A stretch of 64,000 bases of DNA from a bacterium (GCA_030604405.1 JAUVVY010000004.1:1-64000); one strand, 5' to 3'; shown: positions 36,217-46,661, counted from the first letter of the stretch. Translations and numbers: made by a program. The notes: generated by a model from the letters alone, not told the origin.

Positions 36217-36588
36217 CATCTTCCCCTCCGTAGCCGTATCATACACTGCCCACAAGTGCAAGGAAGACCGCAGTAGTGCGAGTTAAAAGAAGGTTTGCCT
36301 CTGTCGCGTGGCACAGACTTTCTGCCCTGTGAGTGCCGTTGGCGTACTCGCCGGCAGAATGTCAGAATTCGGGTGAGCGTCACTGCCAACGGAGTCGGGC
36401 TGCCCTTCGACTGCGCTCAGGACCTGCGGAAAGCGCGACCTACGCGACAAGGGTGTGCAGAGGCGTCATTTCCCTGCGGGTGCATCGTGCCACACCATAC
36501 TTATTATTCGAAAATGTGGGTAATGCGATATCACTGTCTTAGACGTCAGAACAGGAGAGAGATTCCGACTGTACTTCGCAATCCCACC
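36217..36588. other. Intergenic stretch with a short dispersed motif
   Basis: No gene was found. It contains CCCTTCGACTGCGCTCAGGA (about 36410-36429), a short motif whose relative appears inverted near 63177-63196. It serves as the upstream region of the methyltransferase gene. Confidence 0.5.
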
Positions 36589-39500
36589 TCACGGCCTGCC
36601 CGTAAAGCTGGCAACGGTCACCACTTTCGCCTGCGGCACTGTAAGCTCTACGTCGGTCATGGCCTGCACCTCGTACAGATGCGGCCCGCGACGCTCCACG
36701 TAGGTGACGGTCGGTATGTGGTAGCTGTCCCCGGGGCCGATGTCGCTGACCCAGTACAACCTTCTCCCGTCGCCATCGAGGTCGGCGAATATCTCGTTCA
36801 GGTCGCCTTCGACCCCCTCGACTGTGAATGCGTTGCCGCTGCATTTGACGATGCGCAGGCCCACCGATTTGTCCTCGTTGTACAGCCAGCGGCCCTGGTG
36901 CTGTCTGCCATCAACGCGACCCAGTTTAGCCAATTTCAGCACGCTATTGTCGCTGTCAATTTCTTCGACATAGCCCATCTGGATCAGGAACAGAGTGTCA
37001 CCGAATTCCAGAGTTGTGCTGCCGTCGCCGACGCTGGCCCGCACGGTGGTGTAGCTGGTCTGTTGCAGTTCATTGCCCAGGATGACGACCCGGTCAATAT
37101 AGGCCTCGGGCAGGCCGAGTTCAACATCAATCGTTATCGTGTTGCGCTCGTGGTCCACGCTGAGCACCTTGCCGGATGGCGACGGCTCCGCCCGCAGCTC
37201 GAAGTCACCGCACCGCAGCTCGGTACCATTCACCAGGCAGGCGCGTATCACGCCTGTAGCATCCAGGGTAACCATCGCAAATTCAGCAGTCGCCGCCAAC
37301 TCTTTGTCACCAGCTTGCCACGTGCACTGCTCCACGGGATCGAGGGAACTGTGAATCAAGTCCTGCAGGTCGTCGTAGCCGACGGAGATGCCGACCGTCC
37401 GTTCGCCGGCTTTGACCGGCGTCAGGCGATCCACGCTCGTGATTGCCGCTTCGCCCAGGTGCGGCTCGGAGACAGAGATGAAAGCCGAATACAGACCCTC
37501 CTCCTCGTCCGCCTGCTCGTCAAGCACGTTGCGGCCCAACACATATTGCAGTGTATCGGGATGCCTGGGCTTGAGTTCGGCCTCTGCGTCGGCGAGGATC
37601 ACCTCATCGGCGCAGCCTGCCGGCATCGTCATCGTCAGCGCCAGGTCCTCATCGGGTTTGCGCCAGGTTGCGGACCATGCCCCCTCCGGCCTCATCCGCC
37701 GCACATTGAACAGGTACTGGAAGCCGCTGGTGCGAATGTCGGCCATCCGAGGCGCTTTGGCTTCTACGTCAGTAGTCAGGACGCTGTCATGGACCAGGGC
37801 GTAGCTCTGCCCTAGCGCAGTGACCATCATGCTGAACTCGTCAGCGGGCTTGTCCAGATCGAAGATTTCGGATATCCACCGGCTGCCGACAGCTCCCGAA
37901 GCCTCCCACTTCATCGTCTTTGCCACGTCGCCCACGGATACATCCAGAACGTTCTCGCCGGCGTTGTAATCGTACACATAGAGCATCAGCTTGTACTTGC
38001 CGGCCGGTATCTCCGGGATCTTAACAGTCATCAGCGCGCTGGTTTGCTTCGTCAGGATGGTATTGCCGCCGCCATACGTGCACCAGCCTTCGGCCGACCG
38101 CGTACCGTAGTTGGGCGTGTCTTTGATGACATCATCGGTCTCGCGCAGCGGCACCACAACGCCCTGAGACTGCATTCGCATCTGCGTTGTAGGCTGGCCC
38201 CCGAATTCAACTTCTTCGCCCATCAGCGTGCCCTTTGTCTGCACGGGACCGGGCTCTGCGCCTGCCACAGTGAATTCGGGAAACGGCGGCCCATGGAAGC
38301 TGTAGTCGTGCTGGTAGCCGCCCTGCACCCGGAAGATGTCGAGCAGGTAGGAAGTCTCCGACGAGATGTCTATCAGCGCCGCCGTCCGCCGGTAGAGCGA
38401 ACAGGTACTGGGATACGTGGCAGTTTCGGCGGAGGCGTCCATGAGCTGGACCTGCGGGGTGCCGGCCAAGGTGTTCAGATGGCCCCGGTTCATAGTCTCG
38501 TGCCTGTGCTGGTCCACGACCACGCAGTAGTGGCTGATGGTATTGTTGGTCCAGTAGGTGCACTTCGGCAGCCAGTGGGCCGGATAGCCCATGTCGGTGA
38601 GCATTGGCCGGTCGTGGGCGGTCATCTCCATGGTCAACCGGTCGAAATGGCCGTGCCCGCCGCCGGAAAAGCCGTAGTACATCGAAACCCCGCGCTTGGC
38701 CTCGCCTTCCCCGGCCTCAAGTATTGCCAGACCGTAGCCGCCGACATTACGTGTTTTCAGCCCCAGGTCAGTGCCTTCTTCGGCTACGATTGTGCCGACT
38801 TCTTCTTCATCAAAGTATTCGTCGAAGAGATCCTGGGATCGCGCCTTCATAATGGTCAGAGCCTTGGCGTGGCGGGGGTCTTTGTAATGGGTGAACGCCC
38901 GGCCCTGCAGACCCGCACTCCAGCCTATCCGCCCCGCGCCTAGTATCGAGCCGCAGTCACCTATAGACGGACCTCCCCTCCCGCCGATCAGAAGCTCAAG
39001 CCCGATGTCAGCCATCTTCTTGACCTTCGGGTTGCTCCAGATGTCCACGCCCAGCTTGGGCAGCAGCTCGGCGATGGCGTAGAAGTTGCTGCACCAGCCG
39101 GATGAATAGCTTGGCGAGCTTTCCCCGCCGTGGCCGTCGCGGTAGAAGCCATTCCACAACAGGTACTCCACATCGCCGCTGCCTGTCATTATCCATTCCC
39201 GCATCTGCTCTGTCGTCGGGCCCTTTTCCGGGTCGTCGTTGTCCAACACGATCGCGACAAAACAGAGCGCGCGCTGGTACATGCCGGTATTGCCGCGTAT
39301 GAAGCCCCGCATGATGTCTTCGCCCATCACATTGAGCATTTTCGTCTCCATCAGCTCGCGCGGATCCTCAATGCCTTTTTCCTTCAGGAAGGCCCCCAGT
39401 TCCGGCGCATCATCCAGCGCCGGATAGATCGCGTCATACGCTGTAGCCAGGTTACTGATGACACCGGTGGACCAGATGTAGTCGAGTATCCGGCCATTGA

Positions 39501-40185
39501 TGCGGGACGGCCATCGGTGGTGGTAAGCCTGGACACGGTAGTCATAGCTTTCGTAGTCCTGTGCGACCTTGGCCAGCAACACGGCACACTTGTGCGCGTA
39601 GATCGGCTCCTCGCTGAGCAGATACGCGCGTGCCAGGGCACGTATCGCAGGCAGCACCTCCGCTTGCCAGCGATGCCAGAAAACGTAGTGGCCCACAAAG
39701 AAGTAACGGGTGCCTTGCTCGTCTGTCCACCCAGCGCCGTTATCTACAAAGCCCGGGCCTGTTTCGGGTTCGTCGGTTACGCTATCGGGGTTCCAGCCGG
39801 CAAAATCATTAGACGGATACTCCGTCCCACAGACCGAGCATTTGACCTTGAACGGTCTATCACTGCTCTTGATCCACGGGTAGTGACCGCCTTTTCTAAA
39901 GATCTCCTTGCCACATTTCGGGCAGCCGTTGCCGAAAGACACGTTAAGCGCCCTGAGCTGGCCCGGTGGTGGCACGAAATCCCATAGTTCCTCAGCAGAC
40001 ATCTCCACCCACCGCGCACTCGACGCTTTCGCCGACGTCACCTGCGCCTTGGCCCAGTCGTACTCTTCGATTTTCTGCCGCACACGAGCCATCAGTTCAT
40101 CATCATAGTAGCTACGCCCGGTCTTGGCGTATGTCATGCCGGCCAGGAATATCAGGCAAAGTATCACCGCTGTTTGTCTCATCAT
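36589..40185 (-). CDS. Large secreted heparinase II/III-like protein
   Basis: The 1198-residue protein has a short signal peptide (MMRQTAVILCLIFLAGMTYA). A two-CxxC zinc-ribbon-like element follows at about 85-125 (CPKCGKE...CSVCGTEYP). An alpha/alpha toroid covers about 130-500, and a heparinase II/III-type beta domain starts near 520 (GGGHGHFDRLTMEM, LTDMGYPAHW, YWTNNTISHYCVVVDQ). A carbohydrate-binding-like section lies near 700-800, and a long C-terminal beta region ends the chain. Heparinase-type lyases cleave uronic-acid polysaccharides; substrate is unknown. Related C-terminal sequence occurs in the partial gene at 63217. ATG at 40185 or 40182; ribosome binding site weak. Confidence 0.82.
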   Translation of the reverse strand: MMRQTAVILCLIFLAGMTYAKTGRSYYDDELMARVRQKIEEYDWAKAQVTSAKASSARWVEMSAEELWDFVPPPGQLRALNVSFGNGCPKCGKEIFRKGGHYPWIKSSDRPFKVKCSVCGTEYPSNDFAGWNPDSVTDEPETGPGFVDNGAGWTDEQGTRYFFVGHYVFWHRWQAEVLPAIRALARAYLLSEEPIYAHKCAVLLAKVAQDYESYDYRVQAYHHRWPSRINGRILDYIWSTGVISNLATAYDAIYPALDDAPELGAFLKEKGIEDPRELMETKMLNVMGEDIMRGFIRGNTGMYQRALCFVAIVLDNDDPEKGPTTEQMREWIMTGSGDVEYLLWNGFYRDGHGGESSPSYSSGWCSNFYAIAELLPKLGVDIWSNPKVKKMADIGLELLIGGRGGPSIGDCGSILGAGRIGWSAGLQGRAFTHYKDPRHAKALTIMKARSQDLFDEYFDEEEVGTIVAEEGTDLGLKTRNVGGYGLAILEAGEGEAKRGVSMYYGFSGGGHGHFDRLTMEMTAHDRPMLTDMGYPAHWLPKCTYWTNNTISHYCVVVDQHRHETMNRGHLNTLAGTPQVQLMDASAETATYPSTCSLYRRTAALIDISSETSYLLDIFRVQGGYQHDYSFHGPPFPEFTVAGAEPGPVQTKGTLMGEEVEFGGQPTTQMRMQSQGVVVPLRETDDVIKDTPNYGTRSAEGWCTYGGGNTILTKQTSALMTVKIPEIPAGKYKLMLYVYDYNAGENVLDVSVGDVAKTMKWEASGAVGSRWISEIFDLDKPADEFSMMVTALGQSYALVHDSVLTTDVEAKAPRMADIRTSGFQYLFNVRRMRPEGAWSATWRKPDEDLALTMTMPAGCADEVILADAEAELKPRHPDTLQYVLGRNVLDEQADEEEGLYSAFISVSEPHLGEAAITSVDRLTPVKAGERTVGISVGYDDLQDLIHSSLDPVEQCTWQAGDKELAATAEFAMVTLDATGVIRACLVNGTELRCGDFELRAEPSPSGKVLSVDHERNTITIDVELGLPEAYIDRVVILGNELQQTSYTTVRASVGDGSTTLEFGDTLFLIQMGYVEEIDSDNSVLKLAKLGRVDGRQHQGRWLYNEDKSVGLRIVKCSGNAFTVEGVEGDLNEIFADLDGDGRRLYWVSDIGPGDSYHIPTVTYVERRGPHLYEVQAMTDVELTVPQAKVVTVASFTGRP

Positions 40186-40510
40186 CGCTCAATCGCCACC
40201 TGTCTTGTGCGCATTGCTGAAGCCCACTATTTGAGACCTATAGCTATGTACTATTCGCCACGGTTGCCATTCGTACCTCGCAGGAAAACGGTATCGGCGG
40301 CGGGGCACAAGTCCCCGCCCTACAGAATGCCCGTTGTTGTAGGGCGCGGGCTTGTACCGCGCCAATCGTGTAATAGCTGTTTTGTGACAAACACGACAGC
40401 AGTTTCGACAAACAGCACTCGAATCCTGACAGGTATGACAGGGTGTAGCGGCGAATTGTGGAGGCTGACGGCCCAAAGATCATTGTACGGACAAGAGCGG
40501 CGACCACCTT
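40186..40510. other. Divergent intergenic region
   Basis: Lies between the heparinase-like gene (minus) and the second URO-D-like gene (plus). It holds the long palindrome listed separately at 40299-40363. No gene or clear promoter was recognised. Confidence 0.5.
40299..40363. repeat. Imperfect palindrome with 26-base arms
   Basis: The left arm (40299-40324, GGCGGGGCACAAG...) pairs with the right arm (40338-40363, ...CTTGTACCGCGCC), with about five mismatches, around a 13-base loop. It sits between divergent genes and can form a strong cruciform or RNA hairpin. It resembles REP/MITE-type intergenic palindromes of environmental genomes; no other copy was seen in the window. Confidence 0.7.
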
Positions 40511-41599
40511 GTGATTGCAAAGCAGCGCGTCAAAGCGGCACTTTCGCACCGTGAACCCGACCGCGTACCGGTGGATTTCTGGTCCACGACCGAGACGGAT
40601 ACCAGGCTGCTTGAGCACCTGGGCCTGGCCAACCGCGAAGAGTTGCTGGAGGCTTTCGGCGTTGACTTTCGCTACATCCCCGGCCCCGAGTACACCGGCC
40701 CTCCGGTGCAGATTCAGGACGACGGCACAAGCTACGACCTGTGGGGTGTACCGCGCCGTCAAGTCGGCATCAAAGGCGACGGCTGGGAGCAGATCTACTG
40801 GGAAGTGGTGAGCTACCCCCTGGCCGACTGCGCATCAGTGGCGGATGTGGACGCCTACGACAAGTGGCCGTCACCCGACTGGTTCGATTATTCGGTCATC
40901 AAAGAGCAGTGCGCGGGTTGCGACGATTATTGCGTGGTCTTTGAAGGCGACCGGCTCAACCGCATCGCACAGCTCAAACCGGCCATGTACCTGCGCGGCG
41001 CCGACCAGATCCTGATTGACATGGGCGTGGCTCCCGACATCTTCGATGCCATCGTCGGCCGCATCAGCGAATTCTACCTCGAGTACCAGCGCCGCATCCT
41101 GCAGGCCGCTGATGGCTCGATTGACCTGCTGATGACGGGTGATGACTTCGGCATGCAGAACGGGCCGATCATGGCCCCGGAGCAGTGGCGGGCCAGACTC
41201 AAACCCGGCTTTGCGGCATTCATCGAGCTGGCGCACCAGTACGGAGTGCCGGTGATGCACCATACCTGCGGCTCGGTGTTCGAACTCATCCCCGATTTCA
41301 TAGACTCCGGGCTGGATGTGCTGCAGAGCCTGCAGCCGGAGGCGCGCGAAATGGACGCGGCCCGCATCAAGAAGCTTTACGGTGCCGACCTGGCCTTCCA
41401 GGGAGGCATCAGCATCCAGCGCACGCTCCCCTTCGGCACGCCTCGCGAAGTGCGCGAAGAGGTAATACATCTATTTGATGCGATGAAGCCCGGGGGCGGA
41501 TTCTTCGCCGGCACCAGCCACAAGATTCAGGCCGATACGCCGGTCGAGAATGTCGTGACTCTGATCGAAGCGTACCGCGAATTTGGCACTTATGCGTAA
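40511..41599 (+). CDS. URO-D/MtaA-fold protein, second paralogue (metal motif present)
   Basis: A 362-residue URO-D-superfamily protein. It begins KQRVKAALSHREPDRVPVDFW, typical of the environmental URO-D-like group, and carries VMHHTCGSV, so the H-x-C zinc ligands of MtaA-type methyltransferases are kept. DLAFQGGISIQRTLPFG and GGGFFAGTSHKIQADTPVEN are also typical. Likely a corrinoid or thiol methyltransferase and not a heme-pathway enzyme. The GTG start at 40511 has a weak ribosome binding site. It lies 54 bp before the next secreted-protein gene on the same strand. Confidence 0.85.
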   Translation: MIAKQRVKAALSHREPDRVPVDFWSTTETDTRLLEHLGLANREELLEAFGVDFRYIPGPEYTGPPVQIQDDGTSYDLWGVPRRQVGIKGDGWEQIYWEVVSYPLADCASVADVDAYDKWPSPDWFDYSVIKEQCAGCDDYCVVFEGDRLNRIAQLKPAMYLRGADQILIDMGVAPDIFDAIVGRISEFYLEYQRRILQAADGSIDLLMTGDDFGMQNGPIMAPEQWRARLKPGFAAFIELAHQYGVPVMHHTCGSVFELIPDFIDSGLDVLQSLQPEAREMDAARIKKLYGADLAFQGGISIQRTLPFGTPREVREEVIHLFDAMKPGGGFFAGTSHKIQADTPVENVVTLIEAYREFGTYA

Positions 41600-41653
41600 A
41601 GCCGACAGCATTGAGAGTATAGCGCCTGTATTCTATAAAAGGGGTATCTGACC

Positions 41654-44600
41654 ATGAAATGGCCCAAAGCGACACCAGTTCTGATGACAATGATGGTGCT
41701 GTTGCAGGTATGTGGGGTAGTGCTAGCCGCGGAAGTACCAGAGATGCCGCCGTTGAAGACCTTCTATACCGAGGTGCCGATCGCTCACGGTGGCGCTCCT
41801 AATTGTATCATCGCCGTGCCGCCGGGAGATGAGTATGCGCAGCTAGGCCAGCAGATCGCCGCTGCCATAAAGAAAGCCTCCGGCGCCGACGTTGCGGTGC
41901 AGGATGCCTCCGCCATGTCACCTGAAACGCTCCAGAACTCGAACATGATTCTGCTCGGCTACTTTGCCAACAATCTGCTGGTCGAGTGGCTTTACGACGA
42001 GTACTTTCTGTGTCTCGACGCGAAATGGCCCGGGCCTGGCGGCTATACCATCCGCACCATACACGACCCGCTCGGCAAGGGCACCAGCTTCGTCTTTCTG
42101 GGCGGCTGCGACGTAGAATCCGTGGGTAAAGCCGTTGAGGATTTCATAGCATCCCTGCCGGAAAAGGGCGACGTTGCTATTCCGCACACGGTCAAAGTGG
42201 TACTGCCCGACGGCTCTTTGCCTTACAAGCCTACCCCCGACCGCGTAGAGAATAAGGTCGCCGAGGCGAAGACCAGGAGTTTCCGGGCCGCGGCCGACAT
42301 CATGTGCAGCGGGGGCATGGACTACTACCGCACCGGCAACCCGGAGGGCCTGGAGATCTTCAAGCAGCTCGTCCCCGTGTTGCGCGAGCTCATTATCAAA
42401 CTCGGCACTGTCGGTGACGCGCGCGGGGCGATATACCTGGTCAACGTGTCGGACGTAATCGAGGAAGCGCCGCAGTTCACTGACGAAGACCGCCGAGCAG
42501 CAACGGAGCTTCTGTGGCAGTTCGCCAACAGGTTCATACATGCCGGGCAGACTGTCGAAGATAGCCCGAGACCCGCCGGCAACAGTTGGAACGCCCGTGT
42601 CGCCTGGGACATCGGACGCTATTGGATGAAATACTATCAACTCGATGTCGGCGGCCTGTGGACCTGGGCACACACCCGCTTCAAGAGCCAGGCCAAATTC
42701 TGGCGCTCGGCTGAGGACTGCCCCAGCTACGGCTCCGCCACCATGTTCGACATCATCTACTACGTCCTGTCGGCCCACTATTACGAATACTTCGAAAGCG
42801 GCAGGGCCAGAAAAATGGCCGACTACGGCGTGGCGATTATCACTAACCTCGGCGGCAGCTCCGGCTTCGGCGACATCTCCAGCCTCGGCAAGGCCCACCA
42901 CTGGCCCCAACTGTTCCAGGTATGCGCCTGGAAGTACCAGGACGGCCGCTACCTGTCTGCCTACAATACTACTCCCGGCCTCAGCGTGACCAGCAGCGAC
43001 CTTTTCTACAACCACTATTTCCAGAACGAGGTCGAGCCGGCCGCGCTGAAAGATACGCTGGGGGTGCAAGTTGTGCCTCTGCCTGACTGGGTATATGAGC
43101 ACCGCCAAACAGCGCTGAGCACTGCGCCGCCAGTCATGAATCCCGTCCTCGACGCCGATCCCACTCCGCCGCAGCAAAAGTGCTTTGACAAAATCGCCTT
43201 CCGCACCTCCTTCGACCGCAACGACCAGTACCTGCTCCTCGGCGGCATATCGCACGGCTACCACGCCCATCCAGATGGCAATTCGATCATTACCTTCACC
43301 GACAACAACGGCTTCTGCATCTTCGACAGCGGCTACTTTGTCCCTGACACCATCGAGCACAATACGGTAGTCATCTTCCGGGACGGCCTTTTCGAACCGG
43401 TGCCACGCCTGACCGGCCTCGCTGCGCTGAGCGACTTTGACGACATCGGCATGACGCAGACCTATCTGCGAGGCTACAACGGGGCCGACTGGTATCGCAA
43501 CATCATCTGGAACAAGGAAAAATACTTCCTGGTCATTGACGAGATACAGGCGCAGGAGCCCGGCACCTACGGCCTGCAGGCGGTGTTCCGCACTTTCGGC
43601 GACCTCGACGTTGGCGTGGATCGTGTCGAGGCTATGAACCAGGGCACGGCCTTCAATCTGCTCAGCGCCAGCCGTGCCCCCCTCAAGATCGCTGGTACCA
43701 TGCCTCCGGTCAGCGGCAGACATGCTATCGTCCAGACCAAGGCTGCCGAGCTTGACCAGGGTGACAAGTGCTACTTCATGAGCTTGCTGTACTCGCGCGA
43801 GACAGCGGAGGCCTGGCCATACGAGATCGTGCCGGCATCAGAAAGCTCGGTGATGGTCAAGAGCCCCGACGGCTACGCCATCGCCGGCACGGGGCGCGCC
43901 GAGCCACTTGCGAAGATGCAGGTGGATGCCGCCGTGTTCTATATTGAACGAGATGGCTTCGCTCTAGCTGGCGGGAAGAGGCTGAAGGCCGGGCCGACGT
44001 GGTTCGAGGCCAGCCGACCGGTAAACATTCAGGTCAAGCTCGGCAAGCAAGCGGCCGGCAGCATCGAGGCACAAGAGGACTGCACCGTCCGCCTGCATGC
44101 GAAGGGTGATGAGGTCAAGCTCGACGGCAAGCCGGTAGCGGCCCAGCGGTCGGCAACAGGGATGCAATTTGACCTGCCCGCCGGCAAGTACGCGCTCACC
44201 TACACGCCCGGCGACACCACCATAGACATCGGCTCGTGGCAAGCTGCCTATGCCGCCCTCAGCCGGCAACACGAGCAAGCCTTGGCGGCAATGGGCGTCA
44301 CTGACGCGACCGGCGAGCAGATGGCCGCCGCATGGCAGGTCGAGAACAGTTCGACATCAACCAGAGCCGTGTACGTCAATGAGCGGGGCGAGGTCGTCAA
44401 CAACCTTGCCCGCACCGGCAAACTGTCACACTGGGCCGAGGCCTCACGAGCCTTACTGGGCCTGCGGAGAGTGATAGACGACAACCCCGAGACCTATGTA
44501 TATGTGCCCAGCCGCAATCCATGGGCCGGCGACCTGCCCAAGGATGTGGGCGTGTACTGGAGTGTTCCGGTGCAGCTCGGCAGCCTCCATGTCGAGTACG

Positions 44601-45913
44601 CACCCAACTATCCGCTGCCTCCCGGCGATGGCCAGGCCATCCAGGCCTGGGACGGGGAAGACTGGTACAACATAGATGCCGATGCCCGTGTCAATCCAGA
44701 CAACCCGAACGAGTGGATCCACAGCTTCGAGCCTATAGCAAGCACGCGTATCAGGGTCCTTGTCACAGATTGCGAGGGGCAGCCCGGCTTCGCGGAATTG
44801 AAGGTGTTCGCCGTCCCGGACGCGGCCCCGGCCAGGGACTTCCGAACTCCCCTCACTACCAAAGAGCTGGCCGTATTTGACTTGGATGGCGACGGCAAGG
44901 ATGAGGTCATTGCCATCGCCGGAACCTCGGTAAAGTGCATCAACGGTGACGGCCAGGTGCTGTGGGAACAGCAGACCGAGGGCGTCGGGCTAAGTGTGGA
45001 CGCCTATGACCTTGACGGCGATGGGCACGGCGAAGTTGTGGTCGGCGACGATGCTCACAAACTGTATTGCTTCGACTACCAGGGCAAAGAGCGCTGGGCC
45101 ATCCTTTCACCGGCGGATTCATACACCCCTGTCGTCGAGCCCAAGACCGGCATGGTCGGAATAGTGCGCTGTGCCGACATTGACGGCGACGGCGACGGTG
45201 AAATCGTCATCGGCAGCCACAACTGGCTGGATTACGCCCTCGACCACGAGGGCAAAGTGCTCTGGAAGCGTGTCAATGTCCATAAGCCGACCTCGATTGC
45301 GTTTGCCCCGCTGGGCGATGGCACTCTTGGCTCGCTGGTCGGCTCCACCTACAACTCCGCGAGCTTCTACGGCCCTGCAGGCGAGGGGCTGACGGGCATC
45401 AGTGTCGGCTACCACGGCGCCGCCATGAGTGTGGTCGGTGCCGACATGGACGGCAATGGCCTGGCCGAACTTGCTGTCGGCTCCCGCGTCGGCGGGCTGC
45501 ACGTCAAGGAATACAAGTCTGACAAGCTCTGGGAAAAATGCATGGGCGCCGAGGTCACACAGGTCGCAATGGCGGACCTGACCGGCGACGACAAGCTCGA
45601 ACTCATCGCCGGCTCGAAGAACTTCTATCTACTGGCCGCCGATGTGGATGGCAACATCCTGTGGAATTGCAACGTCGGCGAGGCGATACTCGACCTGGCG
45701 GTCGGTGATATTGATGGCGATGGCAAGCTGGAGATCGTCGTCGGCACCGAGGGCGGCATGGTGCGGGTCATCGACGCCGAGGGCAATATTGCAGGCACCT
45801 TTAAGACCGGCGATAATGTAACTGGCGTAGCTCTAGCCGACCTCAACGGAGACGGCACTATGCAGATCGTGGCCGGAGCCGATGACGGCTATGTCTATGG
45901 CAATATCAAGTAA
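41654..45913 (+). CDS. Very large secreted heparinase-II/III-like protein with discoidin-like and FG-GAP repeat modules
   Basis: The 1419-residue product begins with a signal peptide (about 1-25). An alpha-glucuronidase-N-like or related alpha/beta domain covers about 30-195, a helical toroid about 210-500, and a heparinase-type beta domain from about 515 (LLGGISHGYHAHPDGNSIITF, CIFDSGYFVPDTIEHNTVVIF). A discoidin-like module lies near 900-1060. The last ~350 residues carry FG-GAP/PQQ-like propeller repeats (DLDGDGKDEVIAIAG, DLDGDGHGEVVVGDD, DIDGDGKLEIVVGTE), which bind calcium in other proteins. Likely an extracellular polysaccharide lyase with binding propeller. The RBS is AAAAGGGG. Confidence 0.85.
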   Translation: MKWPKATPVLMTMMVLLQVCGVVLAAEVPEMPPLKTFYTEVPIAHGGAPNCIIAVPPGDEYAQLGQQIAAAIKKASGADVAVQDASAMSPETLQNSNMILLGYFANNLLVEWLYDEYFLCLDAKWPGPGGYTIRTIHDPLGKGTSFVFLGGCDVESVGKAVEDFIASLPEKGDVAIPHTVKVVLPDGSLPYKPTPDRVENKVAEAKTRSFRAAADIMCSGGMDYYRTGNPEGLEIFKQLVPVLRELIIKLGTVGDARGAIYLVNVSDVIEEAPQFTDEDRRAATELLWQFANRFIHAGQTVEDSPRPAGNSWNARVAWDIGRYWMKYYQLDVGGLWTWAHTRFKSQAKFWRSAEDCPSYGSATMFDIIYYVLSAHYYEYFESGRARKMADYGVAIITNLGGSSGFGDISSLGKAHHWPQLFQVCAWKYQDGRYLSAYNTTPGLSVTSSDLFYNHYFQNEVEPAALKDTLGVQVVPLPDWVYEHRQTALSTAPPVMNPVLDADPTPPQQKCFDKIAFRTSFDRNDQYLLLGGISHGYHAHPDGNSIITFTDNNGFCIFDSGYFVPDTIEHNTVVIFRDGLFEPVPRLTGLAALSDFDDIGMTQTYLRGYNGADWYRNIIWNKEKYFLVIDEIQAQEPGTYGLQAVFRTFGDLDVGVDRVEAMNQGTAFNLLSASRAPLKIAGTMPPVSGRHAIVQTKAAELDQGDKCYFMSLLYSRETAEAWPYEIVPASESSVMVKSPDGYAIAGTGRAEPLAKMQVDAAVFYIERDGFALAGGKRLKAGPTWFEASRPVNIQVKLGKQAAGSIEAQEDCTVRLHAKGDEVKLDGKPVAAQRSATGMQFDLPAGKYALTYTPGDTTIDIGSWQAAYAALSRQHEQALAAMGVTDATGEQMAAAWQVENSSTSTRAVYVNERGEVVNNLARTGKLSHWAEASRALLGLRRVIDDNPETYVYVPSRNPWAGDLPKDVGVYWSVPVQLGSLHVEYAPNYPLPPGDGQAIQAWDGEDWYNIDADARVNPDNPNEWIHSFEPIASTRIRVLVTDCEGQPGFAELKVFAVPDAAPARDFRTPLTTKELAVFDLDGDGKDEVIAIAGTSVKCINGDGQVLWEQQTEGVGLSVDAYDLDGDGHGEVVVGDDAHKLYCFDYQGKERWAILSPADSYTPVVEPKTGMVGIVRCADIDGDGDGEIVIGSHNWLDYALDHEGKVLWKRVNVHKPTSIAFAPLGDGTLGSLVGSTYNSASFYGPAGEGLTGISVGYHGAAMSVVGADMDGNGLAELAVGSRVGGLHVKEYKSDKLWEKCMGAEVTQVAMADLTGDDKLELIAGSKNFYLLAADVDGNILWNCNVGEAILDLAVGDIDGDGKLEIVVGTEGGMVRVIDAEGNIAGTFKTGDNVTGVALADLNGDGTMQIVAGADDGYVYGNIK

Positions 45914-45964
45914 CTGCTGAAAGCCCTGTTTGCCGGAGGGCAGGAGAACGAACTGGGTTACACT

Positions 45965-46504
45965 GTGGACAGCTTAATGTGGGCTTTCGGCGCACTACTG
46001 ATGGCATTCCTGTGTCTCGGAAGTCTCAGGGGCTACCTTCGAACGCGCATGCTGAGCTATCTGCTAATCGGCATCGGCACCGGGCTTATGGCTGTGTCAA
46101 TAGTTTTGGGGGAAGCTCTGCCACATGATATTCTGTTCTTTGCCGGGTTCGTGATTGGTGAGGCCGGCATTGTGTGGCTTTACACAGGCGAATCCGGGAA
46201 ATGGTGGGAGTTAGCGGACCGCGCGACTATCTTGGAAAGGCTGCTCGGGGACATCGAGTTGGATGCTCAGGCCTTGGCCGTCGTCCGCCAAAGCCCACCA
46301 ACCATGTCTAGAAAAGCAGCACTGCTTAGCGGCGTCGCGGCGCTCCTATTGGGTCTGGGTTCGGCGCTACTTGCACGCGCGTACGCCTGGGATTCAACCG
46401 GCTTGCTCTTGGGCATTTATTTGGGCGTTCCTTTCACGCTCTACGGGATCGCCTCATTGGCTACTGCTTTCTTTCTCATTAGGGAGCCATGGTCCTCGCT
46501 GTAA
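45965..46504 (+). CDS. Small integral membrane protein of unknown function
   Basis: About 179 residues (175 if the ATG at 45977 is used). Four or five hydrophobic helices are evident, for example WAFGALLMAFLCLGSL, YLLIGIGTGLMAVSIVLG, ILFFAGFVIGEAGIVWLY, AALLSGVAALLLGLGSALLA and LLLGIYLGVPFTLYGIASLATAFFL. A soluble loop lies between helices 3 and 4 (about 78-112). I do not recognise a family. It follows the giant secreted protein gene by 51 bp, with AGGAGA upstream of the start region. Confidence 0.7.
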   Translation: MDSLMWAFGALLMAFLCLGSLRGYLRTRMLSYLLIGIGTGLMAVSIVLGEALPHDILFFAGFVIGEAGIVWLYTGESGKWWELADRATILERLLGDIELDAQALAVVRQSPPTMSRKAALLSGVAALLLGLGSALLARAYAWDSTGLLLGIYLGVPFTLYGIASLATAFFLIREPWSSL

Positions 46505-46661
46505 GCTCCCGGGGCAGTCCCGCTGCCGATTCGCACTTCTCAGGCGCACAGAAACAGTCTGCCGGTCAGCACTGACGGCAGTCGTCCGGTCAGCGGCGGC
46601 CGCGCTCCCAGCCTCCCCCACGCAAAGTCGCCACCACAAATGAATAATTATGCTCTCCTTT

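Noticed and set aside
36295-37815. 506-codon plus-strand frame opposite the heparinase-like gene
   Set aside because: Composition is His/Gln/Arg-rich without domains; the minus-strand protein is clearly real.
41611-41639. TTGAGA-17-TATAAA promoter-like sequence just before the 1419-residue protein gene
   Set aside because: A start point about 7 bp after it would leave the AAAAGGGG ribosome binding site outside the transcript. It probably is chance, or the gene is co-transcribed with the URO-D-like gene 54 bp upstream.
41918-43723. 601-codon minus-strand frame inside the 1419-residue secreted protein gene
   Set aside because: Shadow of the GC-rich third positions; no domains, and the plus-strand product has clear modules.
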